DNA of 14,464 bases from assembly GCA_018623995.1 (NCBI GenBank), contig JAAZUV010000020.1, positions 1 to 14,464 on the forward strand, read 5' to 3'. Each line of letters opens with the position of its first letter. The first letter of the stretch is position 1. Under the pieces are notes generated by a model. The model was not told the DNA's origin. It saw nothing but the letters and a program-made list of their open reading frames with translations, and did no database searches. This DNA is from Methanobacteriota archaeon. Its GTDB lineage: Archaea; Thermoplasmatota; Poseidoniia; Poseidoniales; Poseidoniaceae. Shown piece after piece: positions 7,401-13,334 of the stretch. The position numbers were made by a program, and so were the translations under genes.

Positions 7401-9078
7401 TGGATACGGCGACAATCAAAGCGGTACAAACCCAGATGCGTTCCCGACTGATGCAACACAATGGGCAGATTCCGATGGAGACGGATATGGTGACAACCGT
7501 AACGGAAACAACGGCGATCGGTTCCCTACCGATGGCACGCAATGGTCCGACCAAGACAACGATGGCTACGGTGACAACCAAGCAGGAAACAATCCAGATG
7601 CGTTCCCGACTGATGGCACACAATGGTCAGATGCTGACGGAGACGGATACGGTGACAACCAAGGTGGAAAGGACGCTGACAGATTCCCGAACGACAACAC
7701 GCAATGGAGCGACATTGACGGAGACGGCTACGGCGATAACGCCAATGGCAACAACCCTGACCTCTGCCCAAACACACCGTTTGGACAAACAGTTGACTCA
7801 ACAGGATGTTCCGATACCCAACTTGATGACGACGGCGATGGTGTTTCCAACAACCTCGATGTCTGTCCAAACACACCTGCTGGAGAAACGGTCAATTTCA
7901 ATGGCTGCTCAGACACGGAACTCGATGGTGACCTTGACGGTGTGAAAGATGCTTACGATGATTGTGTAGCTACACCGCTCGGTTCAACCGTCGATGCAAC
8001 AGGTTGTGCCGACTCCGAGAAGGATACTGACGGCGATGGCATCACCGATGACATCGATCAGTGTCCTACAACACCGACCGGTAGTACTGCCAACATCTTC
8101 GGCTGTTCAGCAGAAGAGCGTGACCAAGACAGTGACATGGTTGCTGACAGTGACGATCTTTGTGGTTCAACACCTGCTGGCGAAAACGTCGATGCCAACG
8201 GTTGTTCCGACACGCAGAAGGACGGTGACAACGATGGTGTTTCAGATGCAGTCGATACGTGTGCTGGAACCGCACCATTGGCTTTGGTCGATGAGAACGG
8301 TTGCAGTTCCGCTCAACTTGATGACGACATGGACGGCGTCTACAACAACGAGGACATCTGTCCAGCGACACCTGCAGGTGAAGCACCAGATGCCGATGGT
8401 TGTGGAGCAAGTCAACTCGATGACGATGGAGATACCATCAACAACGCGTTTGACCTCTGCCCAATGACCAATCCAGATCCATCACTCGATGCCAACGGTT
8501 GTGTATCCAGTCAACGAGATACGGACATGGACGGTGTAACAGACAACCGAGATGATTGTCCTGCGACCAACATGACCAGCATCGCCGACGATGATGGATG
8601 CGCTCTCGAGCAGTACGATTCGGATAATGATGGCTACAACGACCGAGACGATGCATTCCCACTCGACCCTCAAGAGTGGGAGGATTCCGATGGTGATGGT
8701 GTCCCGAACAAGCAGGATGCCTACCCTGATGACCCGACCCAAACCAAGGCAGAAGCTGAAAGCGGTGGCGGAGGAGCCCTCATCTACACGCTCGTAGCAA
8801 TTCTCGTGCTTGGTGCACTTGCAGGTCTTGGCGTCATGCGACGAAACAGTGCACTTGGCGTCGAAAAGGTCAGTCCATTCTCGCAGGAACCAGTTGTCCA
8901 AGGACAAATGGAGACACAAATGCTTGAACAACAAGCCTCGAACGAGAGTACTGGTGCGGAAACTGGCGGCCAGGAATGGGAAGAAAACGGTGTTCGATGG
9001 CTACGCCAAGAAGACGGTTCCTTGTTCTACCTCGATCCGCAGGCGAATCAGTGGATTGCATACGAACAATCCCAGTAA
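4441..9078 (+). CDS. Large secreted, membrane-anchored surface protein with TSP3-like calcium-binding repeats
   Basis: A 1545-residue cell-surface protein of unknown partner. Residues 11-30 form a hydrophobic signal sequence. About 104-340 is a Gly/Ser-rich region with short IVIYADVIEIYG-like beta strands, suggesting a parallel beta-helix. Around 365-490 is a PPC-like domain (DALEVNDAQ, then DVDFFEVQL). Beta-sandwich regions with many N-glycosylation sequons (roughly thirty before the repeats) fill 500-815. From 820 come Asp-rich repeats of thrombospondin type-3 kind, which bind Ca2+: nine 27-residue DGDGYGDN units, then nine 33-residue units each with a Cys pair. A membrane helix (about 1446-1466) is followed by MRR and a roughly 80-residue tail ending in a WW-like motif (WLRQEDGSLFYLDPQANQW). 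The orientation is therefore ectodomain out, tail in. The reading frame is open to 4375, but ATG 4441 is chosen because it starts the signal peptide, avoids overlap with the previous gene and has a TATA-like box at -26. Confidence 0.88.
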   Translation: MSERQNALSQKILVIISTFMMCTISFSLSAPTLLTNEDTVKAGPPTAGTTNLTVLNTTYLNGTQSYDDLYIGCGIVSCGSIVATGDLILSVNTLTVMNGASIVAYDQPTSTQGVGGSVQMSASYIGNGGGGAGHTSSGGNGGSSSSSGTTSNGGSSFGAGNETGSEGGTVSDSTGTLVSAGGIGGGRIVIYADVIEIYGTVDASGQDGEQGYTYQNGSGNGGSGAGAGSGGSIIMRANELTVGGSSGGSILAEGGNGGDGADGFCAPGSACIGLYHGGQGGGGGSGGAIDIRANSAANLLISSTSTISSSGGIGGSGGAPYGTGSSGSAGSSGGSGTANSGTWTGWSSSNPPTTSLPNPCIGAGTNAAGNIVADALEVNDAQSTASPASVLPISCTDLSLHSSTDVDFFEVQLVTGVTYYVNVTFSHAIQDVDVGWDDVNGSFLAAGTSVSDNELLTFTATQNVTSYVEVFPYIGFGGTTNPITYNITIETDNPGGGQSLELAYVNIVNSTNATVSFAGLQSNTTYNYTTVLTQSMIGNTSVSYTLGNGTFNSSNSSTYSFGVNYTLENNQSTLEVLTLLYDANGNLIATGFDELDIDMLAIEATSSTTGEINLTNLSIGTDYDLQWMVFDDSLFYAAYLANNNSVYAGLNASVIDEDVYTFTAQSETRDYNITWAGPTTSNFHGFVAVLSVNGTVINLENNENFSAFGDDFFIPQLPSIVISSVSSSVNSTTNDVTTRGLDLVVGDTYKYRIKILDSGNATVAQSPLTTVTATYQGMSFGTWNYTTPTASGTYCALAELYEADGTQRIGDLSCFTLTFDSDFDGVANELDQCPSSPAGSLVDQYGCAPSQRDTDGDGVNDDVDQFVNDSSQWTDQDGDGYGDNPTGNNSDAFPSDSTQWSDQDGDGYGDNPNGTYPDAFPTDSTQWNDMDGDGYGDNPTGNNADLWTNDSSQWFDSDGDGYGDNPAGTNGDAFPNDATQWSDQDGDGYGDNQSGTNPDAFPTDATQWADSDGDGYGDNRNGNNGDRFPTDGTQWSDQDNDGYGDNQAGNNPDAFPTDGTQWSDADGDGYGDNQGGKDADRFPNDNTQWSDIDGDGYGDNANGNNPDLCPNTPFGQTVDSTGCSDTQLDDDGDGVSNNLDVCPNTPAGETVNFNGCSDTELDGDLDGVKDAYDDCVATPLGSTVDATGCADSEKDTDGDGITDDIDQCPTTPTGSTANIFGCSAEERDQDSDMVADSDDLCGSTPAGENVDANGCSDTQKDGDNDGVSDAVDTCAGTAPLALVDENGCSSAQLDDDMDGVYNNEDICPATPAGEAPDADGCGASQLDDDGDTINNAFDLCPMTNPDPSLDANGCVSSQRDTDMDGVTDNRDDCPATNMTSIADDDGCALEQYDSDNDGYNDRDDAFPLDPQEWEDSDGDGVPNKQDAYPDDPTQTKAEAESGGGGALIYTLVAILVLGALAGLGVMRRNSALGVEKVSPFSQEPVVQGQMETQMLEQQASNESTGAETGGQEWEENGVRWLRQEDGSLFYLDPQANQWIAYEQSQ
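4795..5475 (+). repeat. Gly/Ser-rich low-complexity coding region
   Basis: Within the surface protein gene, short GGNGGSG, GGGGAG and GGSGG runs recur and alternate with hydrophobic strand-like stretches such as GGRIVIYADV and GGSIIMRANE. The units are irregular, so this is compositional repetition rather than an exact tandem array. It probably forms a Gly-turn beta-helix stalk or adhesive surface. Confidence 0.7.
7057..7773 (+). repeat. Nine tandem 81-bp coding repeats (27-residue calcium-binding units)
   Basis: Units start at 7057, 7138, 7219, 7300, 7381, 7462, 7543, 7624 and 7705, each at exact 81-bp steps; the last is incomplete. The amino-acid consensus is W-S-D-x-D-G-D-G-Y-G-D-N, then a G-N-N-x-D-A-F-P-T-D-x-T-Q half. 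Asp residues at alternate positions of DxDGDGYGD are the calcium ligands typical of thrombospondin type-3 and EF-like loops. Codons differ between units, so the array is old enough to have drifted at synonymous sites, yet its length is strictly kept. Confidence 0.92.
7765..8650 (+). repeat. Nine 99-bp coding repeats (33-residue TSP3 units with Cys pairs)
   Basis: Units begin with the Cys codons at 7765, 7864, 7963, 8062, 8161, 8260, 8359, 8458 and 8557. The pattern is C-P-x-T-P-x-G-x-x-V-D-x-x-G-C, followed by x-D-x-D-G-D-G-V-x-D-x-x-D. Each unit has two cysteines 14 residues apart, which could form a local disulfide, and one Asp-rich calcium loop. This is the form known from OmpA-like linkers and other TSP3 stalks. 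A single related unit also precedes the 27-residue array, at about 6937-7035. Confidence 0.9.
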
Positions 9079-9098
9079 ATGGACAAGTCATAGGCAAG

Positions 9099-9107
9099 CA
9101 TTTAGAT
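9099..9107 (+). promoter_or_regulatory. TATA-like box of the first pilin-like gene
   Basis: CATTTAGAT is centred 27 nt before the ATG at 9130, in the 51-nt gap after the surface protein gene. The TTTAGA core is the same as that before the helicase gene at 13611. The pilin pair therefore probably has its own promoter. Confidence 0.5.
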
Positions 9108-9129
9108 TCTCGACCATGCATGAATAAGC

Positions 9130-9750
9130 ATGGAAGAGAGGCTTCAGCACGACAATGTCGCTGAATTCGCCTTGAGTGCCATGATCAGCATGATCATGAT
9201 TCTCCTCTTTTCTGCGATTGTAGCAGGTATGGCACTGATGATGATTGAACAAGCGTTCATGGAATCAAGAACCCAAAGTGTGGAACAATCAGAAACTCTC
9301 AATTCAGTACCGATGGTCCTGGTCTTTGAGGTTGAAGAGTATGATTCAACTGGAAACACCAACGATCGCCTCTATGTGATGTTCAAGTTCCCATTTGCAA
9401 GCGAAGCCATTCCAGATACGAACGTGAAATGGGCCATGATGTGCGATATTAACGATACAGGACCTCCGCAGACAAACTCTGCACATACGCTTGTGTATTC
9501 AAGCGGCAATTTTGATGTTGCAACAGATTTGAACGGAAACGCAGATGATGCGACCTATCTCGATGCGTTTAATCCTCAGACCTACTATCACGTTCTCATT
9601 GACTTGACCAGTCCAAACGGGAATGGTGACTGTGACCTGGTCGAAGACATGCATGCGACATTGGTCATCGCAGTTGAGAAGGGAAGAACGACTGAACTTG
9701 ATTTCTATGTTCCAAACGATGTAACGCCTGGTTACGATTTGATGAGTTGA
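9130..9750 (+). CDS. Archaellin/type IV pilin-like protein 1
   Basis: A 206-residue protein with one N-terminal hydrophobic helix (about 14-39, ALSAMISMIMILLFSAIVAG) and a beta-rich outer domain, the layout of archaellins and archaeal type IV pilins. The segment before the helix, MEERLQHDNVAEF, is short and has none of the Lys/Arg-Gly cleavage signal usual for prepilin peptidase substrates, so processing is uncertain. Cys105 in VKWAMMCDIND and Cys168 in NGDCDLVED are 63 residues apart; the downstream paralogue has the same arrangement, suggesting a disulfide in the outer domain. The gene lies 51 nt after the surface protein gene and 5 nt before its paralogue. ArlF- or ArlG-like filament anchors are an alternative reading. 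No ATPase, platform or peptidase gene is in the window. Confidence 0.7.
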   Translation: MEERLQHDNVAEFALSAMISMIMILLFSAIVAGMALMMIEQAFMESRTQSVEQSETLNSVPMVLVFEVEEYDSTGNTNDRLYVMFKFPFASEAIPDTNVKWAMMCDINDTGPPQTNSAHTLVYSSGNFDVATDLNGNADDATYLDAFNPQTYYHVLIDLTSPNGNGDCDLVEDMHATLVIAVEKGRTTELDFYVPNDVTPGYDLMS

Positions 9751-9755
9751 TTGCT

Positions 9756-10358
9756 ATGGAGGAACAGAATGATACGTTTGCCCAAGTCGGCATCGGTGCG
9801 ATGATTGTCTTCATTGGAATTCTCATCGCAGTTTCTACATCGATGTTCGTGATGATCAATCAACTCGAGCGAATTGCACAAGGAGCTGAATCAACGGTTT
9901 CTGTTGCAACCAATGAAGCCCACACACAGATTATCTTTGTTGGTGGCTGGGTGGATGATGCCTACGATGATTATCTCCTCATGATTGAATATCAAAGTCT
10001 TGGAAAGAACGTCCAAACCGATGAAGTCGGTTGGGTATTGTGGTGCGAACACAATGACCAGATTTTCCGTAGAATGGGTTACTTTGGTGACCCCGTTGCA
10101 TCTGCTCCCGGTGGTGTAACATTATGGGAAGTAGGTGAGGACATTACGCTTCCAACTGAATTAATCTCCGGAAAGCGATACTTCGTTATCGCCGATGGTG
10201 GAACTGGAACCGGTAACGGAGCAGGTACAAGTTGTGGCCCACAATGGATTTTCGATCGTGGTGTAACTGCTTACTATTCGATCTATCTTCCTGATGGAGG
10301 GCACACGACCCAAGAGTTGCGCGTCAATGTTTTCGAAGTAGGTGAATCTGTCACCTGA
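9756..10358 (+). CDS. Archaellin/type IV pilin-like protein 2
   Basis: A 200-residue filament subunit candidate. Its start, TFAQVGIGAMIVFIGILIAV, closely follows the archaellin helix consensus (AQxGIGTLIVFIA). The preceding residues MEEQND are acidic, with no basic residue or Gly at the expected cleavage site, which is unusual. The outer domain has Cys97 in VGWVLWCEHND and Cys160 in GTSCGPQW, matching the spacing and the first motif of the gene upstream, so the two are diverged duplicates. A TTG at 9747 is in frame and would overlap the previous stop codon; ATG 9756 is preferred because it puts the hydrophobic helix at the normal distance. It probably forms an operon with the gene before it. 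Confidence 0.77.
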   Translation: MEEQNDTFAQVGIGAMIVFIGILIAVSTSMFVMINQLERIAQGAESTVSVATNEAHTQIIFVGGWVDDAYDDYLLMIEYQSLGKNVQTDEVGWVLWCEHNDQIFRRMGYFGDPVASAPGGVTLWEVGEDITLPTELISGKRYFVIADGGTGTGNGAGTSCGPQWIFDRGVTAYYSIYLPDGGHTTQELRVNVFEVGESVT

Positions 10359-10392
10359 GTGGTACAAGCATCTCACATCTCAATCGGCGAAG

Positions 10393-10402
10393 TCATTAAT
10401 TG
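10393..10402 (+). promoter_or_regulatory. TATA-like box of the small membrane protein gene
   Basis: TCATTAATTG is centred about 27 nt before the ATG at 10425, in the 66-nt gap after the pilin pair. The spacing matches the other leaderless-type promoters here. Confidence 0.4.
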
Positions 10403-10424
10403 GGACCGATGAATAGACACCGGT

Positions 10425-10889
10425 ATGCAAGGAGACCAGAACAACCAGATTGTTGGAGAAATCCAAACACCACAATCCGTAGCAATCAATGCTGGACAAC
10501 AGGCTGGAATGCCCTATGGTGCTCAACCGGTTCAACCAATCATGCAACAGAACATCATGTACATCCAAATGCCGAAATTCAAGCATCCTATTCGAATCTG
10601 GAGTTACGTGCTCATTGGTGTGGGAACACTGATCTACATTGTTTCAACATTATTTGCCTTTGACAATGGTACCGAAACGGTGTTCGAATTGGGCTATGGA
10701 ACGTGTTGTATGTTCTACAACGCTGCTTTCGTGTGCGAGATTGTCTTCTATTACAACATGATGGAGCACAATCAGTCCTATGGACAAGGAACAGGTTGGG
10801 CCATTACCAACATCGTGCTTGGAGCGATTTTGACAGTCATTGGACTGTTCTTTGCATTCGGTATGTTTGCTTCGGCATTTAGCCTTTGA
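10425..10889 (+). CDS. Small membrane protein with three helices, function unknown
   Basis: A 154-residue protein not assigned to a family. The first 50 residues are polar and rich in Gln, Pro and Gly (QQAGMPYGAQPVQPIMQQ), likely disordered and cytoplasmic. Three hydrophobic segments follow at about 58-79, 88-111 and 124-154; the second contains three cysteines (C94, C95, C104). The protein ends almost at the last helix. A Gln/Pro-rich tail before a small helical bundle is seen in DUF4190-like and related integral membrane proteins, but that is only a resemblance in layout. It follows the pilin-like genes on the same strand with its own TATA-like box, and converges on the glutamate dehydrogenase gene with 2 nt between the two stop codons. 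Confidence 0.75.
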   Translation: MQGDQNNQIVGEIQTPQSVAINAGQQAGMPYGAQPVQPIMQQNIMYIQMPKFKHPIRIWSYVLIGVGTLIYIVSTLFAFDNGTETVFELGYGTCCMFYNAAFVCEIVFYYNMMEHNQSYGQGTGWAITNIVLGAILTVIGLFFAFGMFASAFSL

Positions 10890-10891
10890 AA

Positions 10892-12247
10892 TCAAACAAC
10901 ACCTTGTGCTTGCATAGCCTCAGCGATCTTGAGGAAGCCTGCAACGTTTGCACCAAAGACGTAGTCGCCATCTCGACCGTATTCCTTGGCTGTCTCATAA
11001 GCAGCCTTGTGGATACCGACCATGATGGCATCAAGTCGAGCATCGACTTCTTCACGAGTCCATGCGAGACGGAGTGAGTTTTGGCTCATTTCAAGTCCAG
11101 AGGTTGCAACACCACCTGCATTGCTCGCCTTTCCTGGGGCGAAGAGGACACTGTTCTTCTGGAAGACTTCAACTGCTTCTGGCGTACAAGGCATGTTCGC
11201 ACCTTCTGCAACAGCCATGACGTTGTTGTCAACGAGCATTTGTGCTTCAGCACCGTTGAGTTCGTTCTGTGTTGCACATGGTAGGGCAACATCAACGTTG
11301 ATTCCCCAAAGACCGTTTGGCGTTGGTTCTGGTGCGGATGCGGTGAAGGTTACACCGTCAAAGTTTGCAGCATACTCAGAGATACGTCCACGGCGGTTGT
11401 TCTTGAGATCCATAATCCAAGCCAACTTTTCTCGGTCGATACCAGCAGGGTCGTGGATGAATCCACTCGAGTCGGACATTGTAACAGGCTTGCCACCAAG
11501 ATCGAGGACCTTCTCACAAGCGAACTGAGCAACGTTTCCAGAACCTGAAATCGAAACAAGCTTTCCTTCAAAGGATTCACCTTGAGCAGCGAGCATCTCA
11601 CGAGCGAAGTAAACAAGGCCGTATCCTGTTGCTTCTGGTCGAATCAATGAACCACCGTATGAGAGTCCTTTTCCAGTGAGAACACCAGCTTGGAACTCAT
11701 TGCGGAGTTTGCGGTACATTCCGTACATGTAACCAATCTCTCGACCACCGACACCGATGTCACCGGCAGGAACGTCGCAATCTTGGCCAATGTGGCGCCA
11801 GAGTTCCATCATGAAGGATTGGCAGAAGCGCATGACTTCAGCATCGCTCTTACCCTTTGGGTCAAAGTCTGAACCACCTTTTCCACCGCCCATTGGAAGA
11901 CCGGTGAGGCTGTTCTTGAAAATCTGCTCAAACGCTAGGAACTTGAGAATTGAAGCGTTAACGGATGGGTGGAATCGAAGTCCACCTTTGTATGGACCAA
12001 TTGCACCGTTGAATTGGATTCGGAACCCACGGTTAACGTGCTCGTTTCCATTATCATCGACCCAGGGGACTCGGAAATGAATCAGGCGCTCTGGCTCAAC
12101 AACGCGCTTAACGATGTCAACGTATTCTGGGTGACGTTCCAAAGCAGGACCTAGACTTTCGAGGACCTCCCACACTGCCTGATGGAATTCAGGTTGTTCA
12201 GGATCACGGGCGACAACTGCATCATAGATTTCTTTGACAATTTGCAT
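10892..12247 (-). CDS. gdhA: NADP-specific glutamate dehydrogenase, bacterial type
   Basis: Catalyses reversible reductive amination of 2-oxoglutarate with ammonium and NADPH; the main role expected is ammonium assimilation. The 451-residue product follows E. coli GdhA (447 residues) closely along its whole length: FRIQFNGAIGPYKGGLRFHP (75-94), the catalytic segment LPMGGGKGGSDFDPKG with Lys123, PAGDIGVGGRE with Asp163, the Rossmann motif SGSGNVA (234-240) and ANMPCTPEA near the substrate site. The DSSG after the second beta strand agrees with NADP use. This is the small hexameric bacterial/eukaryotic class, not the roughly 420-residue class common in hyperthermophilic archaea, so the gene was probably acquired from bacteria. 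AAGGTGG lies 9 nt before the ATG. Confidence 0.96.
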   Translation of the reverse strand: MQIVKEIYDAVVARDPEQPEFHQAVWEVLESLGPALERHPEYVDIVKRVVEPERLIHFRVPWVDDNGNEHVNRGFRIQFNGAIGPYKGGLRFHPSVNASILKFLAFEQIFKNSLTGLPMGGGKGGSDFDPKGKSDAEVMRFCQSFMMELWRHIGQDCDVPAGDIGVGGREIGYMYGMYRKLRNEFQAGVLTGKGLSYGGSLIRPEATGYGLVYFAREMLAAQGESFEGKLVSISGSGNVAQFACEKVLDLGGKPVTMSDSSGFIHDPAGIDREKLAWIMDLKNNRRGRISEYAANFDGVTFTASAPEPTPNGLWGINVDVALPCATQNELNGAEAQMLVDNNVMAVAEGANMPCTPEAVEVFQKNSVLFAPGKASNAGGVATSGLEMSQNSLRLAWTREEVDARLDAIMVGIHKAAYETAKEYGRDGDYVFGANVAGFLKIAEAMQAQGVV

Positions 12248-12256
12248 AAGGGGTTT

Positions 12257-12294
12257 CCACCTTGAGCCTCTCGACCCTCAAAGTGTTTCTAATG
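12257..12294 (-). promoter_or_regulatory. gdhA promoter and ribosome binding site
   Basis: On the minus strand, CCATTAGAAAC (12294-12284) is the best TATA-like box. A start of transcription about 26 nt further would leave a leader of roughly 16 nt that contains AAGGTGG (12263-12257), 9 nt before the ATG. Unlike several neighbours, gdhA therefore appears to be a leadered gene. Confidence 0.4.
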
Positions 12295-12335
12295 GTTGTC
12301 ATTGAATGGGTAGCCCAAATGCCGTTTCAAAAGGG

Positions 12336-12773
12336 TCACAGAGGACAGACGGTCATGAATCGCTCAAGTCGTTCAATGCGCCTCTGACCTTGTTCATCGA
12401 CTTCAGCCATGGCATGGATGGCTTCCTCAATCATGGCATGTTGATCGGGTTGGATGGAGAGCAACCGACGAAGATGGTCGAGCAATGCCCATTCATCCTC
12501 TGTGATGACCTCATCATCGAGAGCTGCAATCAAAGCCGATTGATAGGTCGATACAGTTCCCATGGCCAGTTCAACGTCTTCCATCTCGCCAAATGGGTTC
12601 AGTTCCTCTCCACGAGCGATGGATAGACAGAGGGCAGTATCGCTTGGTTGGACACCGAGCGTGGCACCGAGAACTCGGAGAATTGCCGCTTCATCATCCG
12701 TGACAATTGAATCTTCGAGAGCGGTCTCGACCAGTTGTAGGTAAAGTCGGTTTGCGGTGGTATCTGCGAGCAT
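12336..12773 (-). CDS. TerB-like helical protein with internal duplication, function unknown
   Basis: A 145-residue, acidic, all-helical soluble protein. Two copies of one unit are visible: residues 11-45 (YLQLVETALEDSIVTDDEAA and onward to GVQPSD) and 77-111 (YQSALIAALDDEVITEDEWA and onward to SIQPDQ), exactly 66 residues apart. The shared core is A-L-x-D-x-x-[IV]-T-x-D-E-x-A-[IL]-L followed by L-x-[IV]-Q-P. Helix, short acidic turn, then helix starting TxDE is typical of TerB/tellurite-resistance-like domains that occur in stress and signalling proteins. No catalytic residues are evident. It is in the same direction as gdhA, 88 nt upstream of it, and divergent from the ribbon-helix-helix regulator. 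AAGTT-type AT-rich sequence at about 12802-12809 may be its promoter. Confidence 0.65.
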   Translation of the reverse strand: MLADTTANRLYLQLVETALEDSIVTDDEAAILRVLGATLGVQPSDTALCLSIARGEELNPFGEMEDVELAMGTVSTYQSALIAALDDEVITEDEWALLDHLRRLLSIQPDQHAMIEEAIHAMAEVDEQGQRRIERLERFMTVCPL

Positions 12774-12818
12774 AAACGTTGCACTGAGGCACGGGGTTTG
12801 AACTTAACCATTGTTTTC

Positions 12819-12890
12819 CATGTGTATTACATAATGTATCACAAACGTATTACTTTAAGTACTACTTTGTTCTACATGTGTTTAGGAGGA
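12819..12890 (+). promoter_or_regulatory. Promoter of the ribbon-helix-helix gene with repeats, possible operator
   Basis: This AT-rich stretch holds a perfect interrupted palindrome TACAT-A-ATGTA (12828-12838), direct repeats GTATTAC (12824-12830 and 12847-12853) with a variant GTACTAC (12859-12865), and CATGTGT at both ends (12819-12825, 12875-12881). The TATA-like CTTTAAGTA (12853-12861) overlaps one repeat. AGGAGGA at 12884-12890 is a strong Shine-Dalgarno 6 nt before the ATG. Repeats overlapping the TATA box suggest repression, perhaps by the gene's own product. Confidence 0.5.
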
Positions 12891-12896
12891 ACCGAA

Positions 12897-13271
12897 ATGA
12901 GCGGTCAAAGCACACTCACATCAATTCGACTTGATGATGACACAATGCAAGGACTGGACATGCTCGTTGGACAAGACGGTTTGAACAACCGATCAGATGT
13001 CATTCGACTCGCAATCCAACAATTACTCCACGGACAAGCCAAGCTCCCAGGAATGAAGAGTGTCCGTGTTCCAATCGGCCGACAGATGGAACGCCATCTC
13101 GCTTCATTGTACGAGTTGTATGGTGTCTCCCATGAGCAAGCCGCCTCTGAAGGCTTGGTTCTTTACACTCAAAAGAAATTGGCAGAAGCCAAAGGAATCC
13201 AAAATGAACTCGATAATGTCGTAGCCAACGCAGTTGATATGACACAACCAAGCAAGGAATACCACGAATGA
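12897..13271 (+). CDS. Ribbon-helix-helix transcriptional regulator
   Basis: A 124-residue DNA-binding protein. Residues 5-47 form the ribbon-helix-helix fold: a beta strand STLTSIRLDDD, helix TMQGLDMLV, then GLNNRSDVIRLAIQQLL, where NRSDVIR is the typical start of the second helix. Residues 50-124 form a second domain with a short strand (KSVRVPIG) and helices (ERHLASLYELYG, and EQAASEGLVLYTQKKLAEAK), which may serve for oligomerisation or sensing. There is no NikR-like metal-binding His/Cys set, so the signal is unknown. The reading frame is open from 12798, but ATG 12897 is chosen: AGGAGGA is 6 nt before it and the ribbon starts at the normal place. Repeats in the promoter suggest autoregulation; the divergent TerB-like gene may be a second target. 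Confidence 0.85.
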   Translation: MSGQSTLTSIRLDDDTMQGLDMLVGQDGLNNRSDVIRLAIQQLLHGQAKLPGMKSVRVPIGRQMERHLASLYELYGVSHEQAASEGLVLYTQKKLAEAKGIQNELDNVVANAVDMTQPSKEYHE

Positions 13272-13334
13272 AAGCGGTGAGAGCAGAGAGGGGATGGGGA
13301 TGATCTGGCACGAAGAAGACAACACGCTTCCGAA

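Noticed and set aside
7057..8650. CRISPR-like array or DNA satellite
   Set aside because: The periodicity is exactly 81 and 99 bp, multiples of three in frame with an uninterrupted gene, and repeat copies differ mainly at codon third positions. There are no constant repeat/variable spacer units.
9130..10889. Complete archaellum operon
   Set aside because: No ArlI/ArlJ/ArlH-like or prepilin peptidase gene is present; only filament-like subunits and an unrelated membrane protein.
12798..12896. Longer form of the RHH regulator starting at 12798
   Set aside because: The extra residues cover the promoter with its repeats and are not RHH-like; a strong AGGAGGA sits just before ATG 12897.
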